A stretch of 64,000 nucleotides of DNA from Deltaproteobacteria bacterium (GTDB lineage: Bacteria; Myxococcota; Kuafuiibacteriia; Kuafuiibacteriales; Kuafuiibacteriaceae): assembly GCA_016703535.1 (NCBI GenBank), contig JADJBV010000001.1, forward strand, positions 4,888,001-4,952,000. The letters run 5' to 3'. The translations under genes and the position numbers were made by a program. Shown piece after piece: positions 25,386-34,755 of the stretch. Within the stretch, counting starts at the first letter, position 1. Each line of letters begins with the position of its first letter. The notes beneath the pieces were generated by a model that searched no databases, was not told the DNA's origin, and worked only from the letters and a program-made list of their open reading frames with translations.

Positions 25386-25466
25386 GCCTTAGGGTCCGGC
25401 AAGCCTTGCCAGGCGGGCGCCTCGTCGGCCGAAATAGCCACCCAATTCCGGACCGGGCCCTTAGGC
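25386..25466. terminator. Imperfect hairpin between convergent genes
   Basis: GCCTTAGGG (25386-25394) and CCCTTAGGC (25458-25466) are complementary except for one pair, and flank a GC-rich stretch with GTCCGG / CCGGAC in the same region. It spans the end of two convergent genes. No T-tract is present. Confidence 0.25.
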
Positions 25467-27068
25467 CAGGTATCGACGCAGGACCTGATCCGAGTAGTGG
25501 GCGATCGACGGGTAGCTGCCGCTGCCGTAGGTTTGAGGCCGGGTGTTGTTCCGCTTGTTGCCGTCGCCCGAGTACCACTTGGCCGCGGCGTAGCGGACCG
25601 CCTCTCGTTCGTCGCCGCCGCAGACCCGCATGCCCTCGCGGTAGTACTGATCGAGCTTGAAGCGGACGATCTGGTTCTGGAGGTCGGGCCGCGCGGCGAA
25701 GGTCTCGGGTGAGATCTCGTAGCCGAGGGCTTCTTTGGACCACGACCGAATGTTGGCGGGCATGACCTGGCCGATGCCCAAGGCGCCCGAGTGTTGGTTG
25801 ACGGCGTTGTGGTTGCCGCCGCTCTCTTGGCCGGTGATCGCTGAAAAGAGCCGATCGGCGCCGCCGCCGGTGCGCCCGCCGCTGACCGGGGCCCGAACGT
25901 CGCTGGCCGAGGCGTTGCCGACCCGAGCGAAGCCGCTGATCCGGTCACTGCCGATCGGGTAGCTGCGCCGGGCCACCTGATTGCCCGAGTTGCCTTCGAT
26001 GGTGTTGATCCGGCCGTTGCTGACGCTCTCGACGATGCCCACGTGACAAGCTTGGCCGCTCGAGTCTTTGAAGAAGACGATGTCGCCCGGTTGTGGCGTG
26101 CCGGTGTGGAAGCGCCCCTCGCGCTGCATCACGTTCTGCATGTGAGCGACGCTGGCCAAGGATCGTTGGTTGCCCGGCAGTGGGTGGCCGGCCTGACGGA
26201 AGGCCCAAGACACGAAGTTGCCGCACCAAGCTTCGTTGCGGCCGCCGCAATAACGTTGGGCCGGCAAGCCGTCGTTGCTGCCGCTGGCCTCCCTGACGCC
26301 AACTTGGCTCTGGGCCGCCCGCAAGGCGTTGAGGCCCGCTTGGCTGGCGGGGCCGTTGAAGCTGCCGCTGGGGACCTCGGGTGAGCCACAGCTGCACATC
26401 CGATCGACGTGGCTGCTGAGGCCGCCTTGTCCGTAATAAGGCGCGCCCGGCCCGATACCGAACTGACGACGCAAGAAGTCTTGGGCCAAGGCCATGTCGA
26501 TGGCGGCTTCACCCGCGGCGTACGGCAAGGCGCCTTGCTCCGCCCCTTGAAGCGCCGAAAAGATGGCGTTGGGATCCCCGGTCTGCATCGCCTGGGCGAG
26601 TTGCATGATCGCCTTGGCGAAGGGGGCCGAGGCTGGGTTGTTGTTGCCCAAGATGCGCAGCAGATCTTCCATGCTGCCGCCTTGCAGCGCGGCGAACAGC
26701 GCGATCAAGCCGACCGCGTAGGTCTTCTCGAGGCTCTGGTTCAGGATCGGCGCGTGGGCCCCAAAGGTGGCGGCCAGGTTTTGATCCAACTCGGCCGGCG
26801 AGAGGAACTGATCCGTCGGCATCCGGGCCATGGCCGACAAGGTCGCGAGGGCTCGCGGATCCATGGCCGCCTGCAGCGCAAACTCGGTGTTGCGGAGAGG
26901 GACGCCGGTCGGCGCCTGCCCCACCCGGGCGACCGGATCTGGGAAAGGAAGCTGGGCGTAGATCTGCTCGAGATAGGCGTGAACGGCCAGCGGCTCGGCT
27001 GAGCTCAGCTCCGCCGCGAACTGAAAGTACGCGTCGAGTGCAACTGATCCTTGGATCCTCACGTTCAT
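25461..27068 (-). CDS. CHAP amidase plus lytic transglycosylase, probable peptidoglycan hydrolase
   Basis: A 535-residue protein. Residues 1-240 are Ala/Leu/Gln-rich, without a signal peptide, and unrecognised. A CHAP domain (about 245-390) holds the catalytic Cys282 (WCGNFVSWAFRQAG) and His342 (ACHVGIVES). An SLT-type transglycosylase domain (about 403-535) has Glu415 in ITGQESGGNHNAVNQ and GALGIGQVMPANI. Both peptide and glycan bonds could be cut. The absent signal suggests secretion by a specialised route or phage-tail-like delivery. It is preceded by an AAGGGG and a TAATCT upstream of the ATG. Confidence 0.85.
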   Translation of the reverse strand: MNVRIQGSVALDAYFQFAAELSSAEPLAVHAYLEQIYAQLPFPDPVARVGQAPTGVPLRNTEFALQAAMDPRALATLSAMARMPTDQFLSPAELDQNLAATFGAHAPILNQSLEKTYAVGLIALFAALQGGSMEDLLRILGNNNPASAPFAKAIMQLAQAMQTGDPNAIFSALQGAEQGALPYAAGEAAIDMALAQDFLRRQFGIGPGAPYYGQGGLSSHVDRMCSCGSPEVPSGSFNGPASQAGLNALRAAQSQVGVREASGSNDGLPAQRYCGGRNEAWCGNFVSWAFRQAGHPLPGNQRSLASVAHMQNVMQREGRFHTGTPQPGDIVFFKDSSGQACHVGIVESVSNGRINTIEGNSGNQVARRSYPIGSDRISGFARVGNASASDVRAPVSGGRTGGGADRLFSAITGQESGGNHNAVNQHSGALGIGQVMPANIRSWSKEALGYEISPETFAARPDLQNQIVRFKLDQYYREGMRVCGGDEREAVRYAAAKWYSGDGNKRNNTRPQTYGSGSYPSIAHYSDQVLRRYLA

Positions 27069-27123
27069 TCGAAGAGCGCCCCTTGGACCGTCAGATTATC
27101 GCGTCTCGAACGTGGCCGGTTGC

Positions 27124-27148
27124 GCCTTTAAGTTCAATAACTTAGGCG
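27124..27148. other. AT-rich hairpin upstream of the CHAP gene
   Basis: TAAGTT-CAAT-AACTTA (27129-27144) is perfectly symmetrical; CGCC and GGCG extend it with a two-base bulge. It sits in the 213-base gap between two minus-strand genes and could be a terminator of the acetyltransferase or a regulator site. The rest of the gap (27069-27281) holds nothing I recognise. Confidence 0.4.
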
Positions 27149-27281
27149 AGAAATGCGCACCCGTGACCACATCCACCGACTGGAAGGAGCATAAGACAGC
27201 GTACGGGCGGGCACCAAAATCCGGCGGCTCAACCTCGCGAAATCTCGTCACGAAGCCCGGTTGTCGGCTGAGATGGACAGC

Positions 27282-27908
27282 TCATCCCGCCGGGGGGTTG
27301 GCCGGGCCTGGGAGCGAGAGCGGGACAAACGGTGGGCCGTCCAAACGGACGAATAACCCCGGCAAGCCCGATGGCTGGCGGGCCTCGAACACGGCGAGTT
27401 TGGCCTCCCGGGCGTCCCAGCGCGCCAGGTCGATTCGATAGAAGGTGTAGTCGTGGCCGTCGACGAACCAGGTGCCGAAGGGCTCGTAACCTAGGCGCCG
27501 GATCACCGCGTCGGCGGCGCGATTGTCGGCCCGGGTTCGCCAGCCCATGGCGCCCACCTTCAGGTGTTTGAACATGTAGTGGCCCATCGCGTCGGTGGCG
27601 TACATCGCCGAAAACGCGTCCCGGTCTTTGGGATCGGGGATCGCGTAGGCAAACTCCCAGAAATCGAAGGCCTCGGTGGGCTCGAACATCACCACGAAGC
27701 CGAGCCGTTTGCCGTCGACGGTGCGCCGCAGGATGCCGGCGACGATCTTGCCTAGGCGGTGGTTGCGCATCACCCGGAGCCGAGCCGGGCCGGGCAAGCC
27801 GAACATCTCGTAGATCTCCGGCTGATCGAACTGCCGATAGAGCCAGACCTGGTCTTCGCCGGAAGGCGGCTCCAAGTAGATGGTCCGGCGCTGGATGCCG
27901 TAACGCAC
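27282..27908 (-). CDS. GNAT-family N-acetyltransferase
   Basis: A 208-residue protein starting at a GTG with AAGGAG four bases upstream. It shows a GNAT layout of the RimJ/RimL type (ERGY-like opening, KIVAGILRRTVDGKRLGFVVMFEP, WEFAYAIPDPKDRDAFSA, GHYMFKHLKVGAMGWRTRADNRAADAVIRRLGYEPFGTWFVDGHDYTFYRIDL). The N-x-R/A-A-x-x-I-x-x-LGYE block is the standard acetyl-CoA motif B region. The substrate is unknown. It is divergent from the Ser/Thr kinase gene, 52 bases apart, so the two may share a control region. Confidence 0.8.
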   Translation of the reverse strand: MRYGIQRRTIYLEPPSGEDQVWLYRQFDQPEIYEMFGLPGPARLRVMRNHRLGKIVAGILRRTVDGKRLGFVVMFEPTEAFDFWEFAYAIPDPKDRDAFSAMYATDAMGHYMFKHLKVGAMGWRTRADNRAADAVIRRLGYEPFGTWFVDGHDYTFYRIDLARWDAREAKLAVFEARQPSGLPGLFVRLDGPPFVPLSLPGPANPPAG

Positions 27909-27946
27909 GATCTCCTTCGTACACTGGCTCTCCCCGCGCCGCCACG

Positions 27947-27952
27947 TATGCT
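27947..27952 (+). promoter_or_regulatory. Candidate -10 hexamer TATGCT for the kinase gene
   Basis: TATGCT ends 8 bases before the kinase ATG; no Shine-Dalgarno sequence is present between them. Confidence 0.4.
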
Positions 27953-27960
27953 CGCCAAAG

Positions 27961-29715
27961 ATGCGGGCTTGTCCGCGCTGCTTTTCGGTCTACCAGGCCG
28001 AGCCAGAGCACTGCAGCTTCGACGGCGAAAAGCTGAGCGGAGAGGTCGATCCTCTGTTGGGACGAACCTTGGCCGGTTACCGGCTGAACGAACTCCTGGG
28101 CGTCGGGGGCACCGGGTGCGTCTATCAAGGCACCGTGTTGGCGACCGGGGCGCCCTGTGCGGTCAAGTTGCTCTATCGGGAGATGGCCGCCGACAAGAGC
28201 ATCGCGGCTCGTTTTCGCCGGGAGGCCGAGGCGGTGCGGCGGATCCGGCACCCCAACGTGGTGGCGATCATCGACTACGGCACCACCCCGGCGGGCCCGA
28301 TCTACTTGGTGATGGAGCTCTTGGAGGGCCGGACCCTCAAGACCTTGCTCGAAGAAGAGGCACCCTTCACCCCCGCTCGGGCCAGCCGGATCTTGGAGCA
28401 GCTCGCCGCCGGCTTGGCCGAAGCCCATCGGGTCGGCTACGTGCACCGGGATCTGAAGCCCGGCAACGTGATCATCGGCGGCTCGATGCCCAACGAAAAG
28501 GTGAAGATCTTGGACTTCGGGATCGTGGCCAGCCTGCACGAGAGAGATCGAGAGGAGCGGCTCACCAAAACCGGCTACATCGTGGGCACGCCGGTCTACA
28601 TGGCCCCCGAACAGATCGATCCCAAGGCGGTGGCCCCCCAGATCGACGTCTACGCCTTGGGCGTGATCCTCTACGAGATGTTGAGCGGCGAACCGCCCTT
28701 CGTCGGCAGCCTGGAGCAAGTGTTGGTCGGCAAGATGACCCAAACGCCCCGGCCCTTGGCCAACACCGGGGCCCTCGGTCAACTGGCCTTGCGCATGTTG
28801 GAGGTCGATCCCAGCAAACGGCCGGCCAGCGCCTTGGCGGTTTCGGCCGAACTCAACCGAGCGTTTTTGGGCAGCGCCGATCCTCTGACGGTCCGGGCCG
28901 AGGCGCCCGAACTTTCACCGGTGGGCCAGGTCGGCTTTGCAGTGCCGACGATCAAGGTCTTCAACCCGGACTACGAGGTCGACGTCGAACCCGGCCTGCG
29001 CCCCGCCAGCTCGGCCAGCGGTTGGTACGGTGGTGCACCCCCGGTGCCGGGCCCCCGCCGCGACACGGCCATCGTCGAGACGGAACCCCACTACATCTTG
29101 GCCGGCCCCACCCCGACCGGGCCCGGAGTCGCGGGGATCGGCGAAGACTCGGCCCAAGAGTCACCGACCAAGATCTCGCCCATGTCGCCCATGTCGCCGG
29201 TGGCGCCGAGCGAGGCCGACACCGGCGAAACGGCGGAACATCACGCGGATGACGACCACGACGACATCGCGGCGACCGCGGAAGGCCCGGTGCCTGCCGA
29301 GCTGTTGGCCCTGGCGAACGCCAACGCCATCGCCAGCGGCGACGGTGAAGGGCCGACCTTCGACGGCATGACCACCGGCTACGCCGACACCAAACTGAGC
29401 GCGGTCGCAGAGACCCCCACGCCGGATCTGAACGACGTGGCCGGCACCCAAGACACCTGGGGACCCGCACCTCGGGCCCCACTTCGTTTCCCCGAGACCG
29501 AACCCCTCTCGCCGGGCGAACCGCTGGAGCCCACTCGGCCCGCCATCCCCCGGCCTTCGCCCCCGGCCACGGTGGAGAGCACCCAAACCAGCCGGCGCCT
29601 CTTCTACGCCTTGGCCTTTGGCACCGTGTTGATGTTGGCGGCGGTGGTCGCGTACCTGGTGCACAGCCGCGACACGGTGATCATCGATGTGCCGCCGGTG
29701 ACGCCGAAGTCTTGA
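27961..29715 (+). CDS. Membrane-anchored Ser/Thr protein kinase
   Basis: A 584-residue Hanks-type kinase. A zinc-ribbon-like N-terminus (CPRCFSVY ... CSFDG) precedes the kinase domain (about 37-300): Gly loop LLGVGGTGCVYQG, catalytic Lys in CAVKLL, HRDLKPGNV, DFG (ILDFGIV), APEQ and DVYALGVILYEM. An acidic, Pro-rich linker with an SPMSPMSP-type Ser/Pro string follows, then a transmembrane helix (FYALAFGTVLMLAAVVAYLV) and a short outer tail. All catalytic residues appear present. Such kinases are numerous in myxobacteria. Its 3' end overlaps the convergent elp3-like gene by 35 bases. Confidence 0.93.
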   Translation: MRACPRCFSVYQAEPEHCSFDGEKLSGEVDPLLGRTLAGYRLNELLGVGGTGCVYQGTVLATGAPCAVKLLYREMAADKSIAARFRREAEAVRRIRHPNVVAIIDYGTTPAGPIYLVMELLEGRTLKTLLEEEAPFTPARASRILEQLAAGLAEAHRVGYVHRDLKPGNVIIGGSMPNEKVKILDFGIVASLHERDREERLTKTGYIVGTPVYMAPEQIDPKAVAPQIDVYALGVILYEMLSGEPPFVGSLEQVLVGKMTQTPRPLANTGALGQLALRMLEVDPSKRPASALAVSAELNRAFLGSADPLTVRAEAPELSPVGQVGFAVPTIKVFNPDYEVDVEPGLRPASSASGWYGGAPPVPGPRRDTAIVETEPHYILAGPTPTGPGVAGIGEDSAQESPTKISPMSPMSPVAPSEADTGETAEHHADDDHDDIAATAEGPVPAELLALANANAIASGDGEGPTFDGMTTGYADTKLSAVAETPTPDLNDVAGTQDTWGPAPRAPLRFPETEPLSPGEPLEPTRPAIPRPSPPATVESTQTSRRLFYALAFGTVLMLAAVVAYLVHSRDTVIIDVPPVTPKS

Positions 29716-31444
29716 GGTGTTGGTAGAGTGGGCCATCCTCGAAGCCCAGGCCGCGGTAGTAGGCCCGGGTACCGACCGCGGAGATCACCGATAGTTTGGC
29801 GAATCCGGCTTGGGCGGCGCGTTGGGCGGCTTCTTCGATCAGGCGACGGCCCAGCCCCTGGTGTTGAGCGGGCCCGGGCCCTTCGCCGACGGTCAAGGCT
29901 TGGCCGTAGACGTGGACCTCCCGGAGCACCGCGGCGCCGAGCAGTTCGGGCAGCGGCGCTTCTTCGGAAGGTAAAAACAAGCGCAAGAAGCCGGCGAGGT
30001 GATCCTGAGGATCGACCCACTCCAAGAAGTGATCGACCCCGGCTGGGCCCTGGTAAGAGGTGTCTTGGCGAACGAGCTCTTTCGGATCGATCGGTCGGGC
30101 CCGGATCTCGCGGCTCCGGATCTCGACCCGGGGCAAGCGGCTCCGATCGGCGTGGACCTCGGCGTCCTCCCGTAGATTGGAGCGTTTGTTGCCGACCACG
30201 ATGTCTTGGGAAGGGATGTCGCGGATCACCCGGGTCACCCGACACCAGCGGGGCACTCGGGCCAGACATTGGGCGAGCAACTCGACCAAGGTGCTTTGAT
30301 CGTAGGGGACCCAAGCGCCGCTTTGGTAGTGCTGCATCAGCTCGGCGGTTTCGATCAGGCTGCACGGGTAGAGCTTCAGCTCATCGGGCCGCAGCGACGG
30401 ATCGGCGTAGAGGGCCTCGATCCCGGCCAGATCCGAGGCCGGGGTGGCCCCCAAGAGGTTGAGCATGTAGTGGCCGTGGAGCTTGAAGCCATAACGACGC
30501 AGCAAACGGGTGGCGCGGCGGGAGGCCTCCACGTCGTGGCCCCGCTGGTTGAGCTCCAAGATCCGATCGTCGGTGCTCTGATAACCGAGCTGCACCTTGG
30601 TCACGCCCAAACGACGGAGGCGTTGGGCCTCGGCCTCGTCGATCCGATCGGGCCGGGTTTCGATCACCAAACCCACCGATCGACAGCGGGCCACCTCGTT
30701 GAGACGGTGGGCCTCCTCCACCTCGTCCCAGCCTGCGTCTTCGAAGTCCGGCGCCCACTGGCCGCGTCGCTGGAGTTCATCGGTGACTCGTTGGTTGTAG
30801 CGACCCAAGGCGCCCTCGACCTTTACGTTATCCCAGGTGGCCAAGCGGGGATCCGGGGCGGCCTGCTGGCGATCGTCGTCGTGCAGTTGGTTGAGGGCGT
30901 CGAAGCAGCGGCGGATGAACCAACGCTGGTAACTTTCGGAGTACGACGACCAAGTGCCGCCCAAGATGATCAGCTCCACCTTGTCGATCGGGTGGCCGTT
31001 GCCGAGGAGCGCCAAAAGCCGGGACCGGGTCTGGGCGTAGGGATCGAAGTGGAGCTGAGCCGCCCTTTGAGCGCCGGGCTCCATCGAGAGGTAACTTTTG
31101 GGCATCCGCACGTCGCTCGGGCAAAAGACGCAGCGCCCCGGGCAAGGGAAAGGTTTGGTCAACACCGTCACCGGGACCACGCCACTTTGGGTCCGCATCG
31201 GCTTCATGCGCAGGCGCGCCACCAAACTCGGCGCGTCCCAGCCGTGTTGAGGCGCCAGCACTTCGACCCCGCGGATCAGCTCGGCCTTGGAGAAGCTCAG
31301 GCCCGCGCCCTTGGGGTGGCGATTCAAGACCTTGCCGAGCAAACGGCCGTCGATGTGCGGATGAACCTGGAGTTCACCGACGATGCCGATCAAGGCTTGC
31401 TCGTGCTCCTCGGGCCTGAAATGGTCGCGGGTGTAGCGTGCCAC
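29681..31444 (-). CDS. Elp3-like radical SAM / acetyltransferase tRNA uridine modification enzyme
   Basis: About 587 residues from a GTG. The N-terminal radical-SAM part has the Elp3-type Cys motif CPGRCVFC (Cys101, 105, 108), then ELIILGGTWSSY and RPDRIDEAEAQRLRRLGVTKVQLGYQS. The C-terminal GNAT part has QHQGLGRRLIEEAAQRAA and TRAYYRGLGFE. Elp3 makes 5-carboxymethyl-uridine at the tRNA wobble position. It is divergent, with an 18-base gap, from a Trm9-like methyltransferase that would use that product. The open frame extends 94 codons upstream of the GTG but lacks family similarity. It overlaps the kinase gene by 35 bases at the 3' end. Confidence 0.9.
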   Translation of the reverse strand: MARYTRDHFRPEEHEQALIGIVGELQVHPHIDGRLLGKVLNRHPKGAGLSFSKAELIRGVEVLAPQHGWDAPSLVARLRMKPMRTQSGVVPVTVLTKPFPCPGRCVFCPSDVRMPKSYLSMEPGAQRAAQLHFDPYAQTRSRLLALLGNGHPIDKVELIILGGTWSSYSESYQRWFIRRCFDALNQLHDDDRQQAAPDPRLATWDNVKVEGALGRYNQRVTDELQRRGQWAPDFEDAGWDEVEEAHRLNEVARCRSVGLVIETRPDRIDEAEAQRLRRLGVTKVQLGYQSTDDRILELNQRGHDVEASRRATRLLRRYGFKLHGHYMLNLLGATPASDLAGIEALYADPSLRPDELKLYPCSLIETAELMQHYQSGAWVPYDQSTLVELLAQCLARVPRWCRVTRVIRDIPSQDIVVGNKRSNLREDAEVHADRSRLPRVEIRSREIRARPIDPKELVRQDTSYQGPAGVDHFLEWVDPQDHLAGFLRLFLPSEEAPLPELLGAAVLREVHVYGQALTVGEGPGPAQHQGLGRRLIEEAAQRAAQAGFAKLSVISAVGTRAYYRGLGFEDGPLYQHLKTSASPAAHR

Positions 31445-31462
31445 CGTGGGGATTGTGCGCGG

Positions 31463-32131
31463 ATGATCGACGAAGAGACAACCGCCCGCTTGTTGGCTTT
31501 GGACCAGAAGTTCTACGAAGCCGGGGCTCGGGACTTCGCCGAGCACCGCACCCACCCTTGGCCGGGCTGGAGCCGGATCTTGGCCACCCCGCCCGGCCGA
31601 GTGTTGGACGTCGGGTGTGGCCACGGCCGCTTCAAAGAGGCCTTGGGGGGCCAAGAAACCGGATACCTGGGGATCGACCGGAGTGAAGCCCTGTTGAAAG
31701 TGGCCCGGGCCCAACACGGCGAACACTTTCAGCAGCTCGACGTCTTATTCGACCCTCTGCCGGCGCCCGGCTTCGATCTGGTGGTGGCCTTCGGTTTACT
31801 GCACCACATCCCGGGGCGGGACCGACGCTTGAGTCTCCTGCGGCGCCTCTTGCCCTTGGGATCCCGACTGGTGGTGACCTTTTGGCGTTTCGCCGATCGC
31901 CCGCGTTTGCAAGGCAAGTTGCGATCTTGGTCCGAGCTGGGGCTCCGGGAGGAGGCCTTGGAGCCCGGCGATCACCTCCTGGCCTTCGGCGAACACCGCC
32001 GCTACGCCCACCACTTCGAGGACCAAGAGGTCGAGGCGTTGATCCGTGACCTGGGAGCCCAGGTGCTGGACGACTTCTGTGCCGACGGCGCCGAACAAGA
32101 TCTCAACCGGTATCTCACCCTCACACTCTGA
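31463..32131 (+). CDS. Trm9/ALKBH8-like SAM-dependent tRNA methyltransferase
   Basis: A 222-residue class I methyltransferase. Motif I VLDVGCGHGRF, motif GIDRSEALL and the FDLVVAFGLLHHI block are those of Trm9, and FAEHRTHPWPGW matches the Trm9-specific R-x-x-P-W-P signature near the N-terminus. Trm9 methylates cm5U to mcm5U in eukaryotic tRNA. Divergent location beside the Elp3 homologue supports the same pathway here. It starts at an ATG 18 bases from the elp3 start, so both promoters must overlap coding sequence. A general methyltransferase is the alternative. Confidence 0.75.
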   Translation: MIDEETTARLLALDQKFYEAGARDFAEHRTHPWPGWSRILATPPGRVLDVGCGHGRFKEALGGQETGYLGIDRSEALLKVARAQHGEHFQQLDVLFDPLPAPGFDLVVAFGLLHHIPGRDRRLSLLRRLLPLGSRLVVTFWRFADRPRLQGKLRSWSELGLREEALEPGDHLLAFGEHRRYAHHFEDQEVEALIRDLGAQVLDDFCADGAEQDLNRYLTLTL

Positions 32132-32160
32132 TCTCTCCCCCACCCCAAATCCCCCAAGAT

Positions 32161-32182
32161 GATCGTGGCCGTGGCCACGATC
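32161..32182. terminator. 22-base palindrome between convergent genes
   Basis: GATCGTGGCC-GT-GGCCACGATC is symmetrical except for the central two bases. It sits in the 85-base gap between the Trm9-like gene and the convergent PIG-L gene. With no T-tract it may terminate both ways as a hairpin or bind a dimeric protein. Confidence 0.45.
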
Positions 32183-32216
32183 ACGAGCACGGCCGGAGGG
32201 TGCGTGGTGAGAGGGG

Positions 32217-33055
32217 CTAAGGAGAAAGGGGTTCGGGGGCCTGGCTGAGATCCTGGGGATCGATCCTCCGCAAGTAGACTTGCCCAAACTGAGGCCGAAG
32301 CGAACGGACTCGACCCATGTCTCCCCGTTGCGTCCGGTGGGCTCGGCTGATCTGCAGCGCCACGTCCAAACAGCTGCGCCCGGCCGGGCCACAAGGCGCG
32401 TGGGTGTCGAAGGTTTCGGTCGGTTCTCCTGGGTCGGCGCCCATCACCCGGGTGATCCATAGCTGATTGAGCAGGTGATACACCCGGGGCTGGACCTGGC
32501 TCTTGCGAACCGCGGCCGTGGCGAATCGAGAGGCCAGCTGATGTTCGGGGTGACCGGTGAATCCGTGGTGGGGATCGAAGGTCAACAAGATGGTGGGGCG
32601 GAAGGTCTCGATGACCCGGACCAGGCGATCGGTCGGATCTCCTTGGGCGATCCAGCGGGCCCCGATCTCGGGACGGGGCGGGAAACTCGACATGGGCAGC
32701 GGCGCGTTCCAGTAGCGCTGGTGGTGGAGTTCGGCCCCGTAGGCGCCGGCCACCAAGCGAAGCTCTTGGGCCCGAACGGTGCCGAGGTCCGGGCGACAAC
32801 CTTCGGGCAAGAGGCATTCGCCGCCGTCTCCGCGGTTCATCACGAACATCAAACAGGGGCGCCCCAGGCCCACGCAGGCCCGAGCCAAAAGAGGTCCGGC
32901 CAAGGCCTCATCGTCGGGATGGGCCCCGACCCACATCACCCGTGCCTCGGGATCGGCCAACAGGGCCTCGAGATCCGGCTCTCCGGCGGGCGGTGAAATC
33001 GTCGCACAAGAAATGCAAGTTAGGTTGCAAACCACGAAGAGCCCGAGCCGACGCA

Positions 33056-33056
<1 letters not shown>
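32217..33056 (-). CDS. PIG-L/LmbE-family deacetylase, exported
   Basis: About 279 residues. A hydrophobic N-terminus with cysteines (GLFVVCNLTCISCATISP) looks like a signal or lipoprotein signal, without a standard lipobox. The zinc site appears in GAHPDDEAL and the later HPEHQLASR. PIG-L enzymes remove N-acetyl groups from glucosamine conjugates such as GPI precursors or mycothiol; the substrate here is unknown. Its ATG overlaps the SMUG1 stop by one base (TGATG). A TGCAA-type variant motif lies at its start. Confidence 0.88.
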
Positions 33057-33765
<709 letters not shown>

Positions 33766-33769
<4 letters not shown>

Positions 33770-34734
33770 CGTTCGTCTCCCGAAAAACACCGATCCAGCT
33801 GCTCGGCCAGGTCTTGGGTCTCTTTTTCCCAGTAGGCCTCGGTGCCGTAGTGCGGAAAGGCCGACGGAAAGGCCGGGTCCTTCCAGCGCCGGGCGATCCA
33901 GGCCGCGTAGTGGATGTAACGCATGGCCCGGAGCGGCTCCACCAGCGACAGCCACCGGGACTCGAAGGGCCGGAACTGCCGGTAGGCCTCCATGAAGAGC
34001 TCCCGTTTTTGTTCGGACTCGGGATCTCGACCGGGCACCAAAAGCCAGAGGTCCTGCACCGCCGGGCCCCGGACGCTGTCGTCGAAGTCGAGAAAAAACC
34101 ACCCCTCTTTGCCGTGCAGCAGGTTGCCGTAGTGGCAGTCGCCATGGATCCGGTGGAGCGGCACCCCCAACACCCGGGACTCGTAGAGTTTGGCGATCTC
34201 TTCGGCCAGCTGCTGAAAACGCGGCGCCCAGCGGGGCGGCAAAAATCCCTGGGTGGTGAGGAGCTGGACCGCCTCCCGGACGTAGGTGTTGGCGTCCAAG
34301 GTGCGGCGATGGCGGAAGGGTCGGCCGGCGCCGACGTTGTGGATCCGGGCCAAGAGGCGACCCAAAACCTGGATCTGTTCGTCGCTCAGCTCTTCGGGGG
34401 AGCGGCCGCCGGTCCGGGGCCACACCGCGTAGTAGATGCCTTCGACCTGGTGCAGGCTTTCACCGTCGTCGAAGACCAAAGGGGCGCAGACCGGGATCTC
34501 CAGGTCGTCCAGATCGTAGAGGAAGTCGTGCTCCTCGATGATCTGCTCTTTGGTCCAGCGCCCGGGCCGATAAAACTTGGCCACCACGTGGGTGCCGTCT
34601 TCCAGCTTGAGGTCATAGACCCGGTTCTCCAGGCAGTGGAGGGCCATCACGTGACCGGTCGGCTCGAAGCCGCCTTCTTCGACGGCCTTCAGCACCCAAT
34701 CCGGGGTCAACGCCAAGAAGAGATCGGTGCCCAC
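33766..34734 (-). CDS. srkA: SrkA/YihE-type stress-response kinase
   Basis: A 322-residue aminoglycoside-phosphotransferase-fold kinase of the SrkA (YihE) group: LENRVYDLKLEDGTHVVAKFYRPGRWT, EEHDFLYDLDDLEIPV, HRIHGDCHYGNLLHG and WFFLDFDDSVRGPAVQDLWLLV. The catalytic Asp of HGDCHYGN and the DFDD metal site are present. SrkA phosphorylates Ser/Thr and counters toxin-linked death in E. coli. It starts at a GTG 21 bases after the YiiX-like gene and overlaps SMUG1 by 4 bases, placing stress kinase and DNA repair in one transcript. Confidence 0.92.
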
Positions 34735-34755
34735 CCAAGGGGCATACCTCCAATC

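Noticed and set aside
31908..31923. TGCAAGGCAAGTTGCG as another copy of the 16-base motif
   Set aside because: The centre does not match TTGTCTTG and the ends are not complete; likely chance.
33014..33029. TGCAAGTTAGGTTGCA as a full copy of the 16-base motif
   Set aside because: Three central mismatches; kept only as a possible degenerate form.
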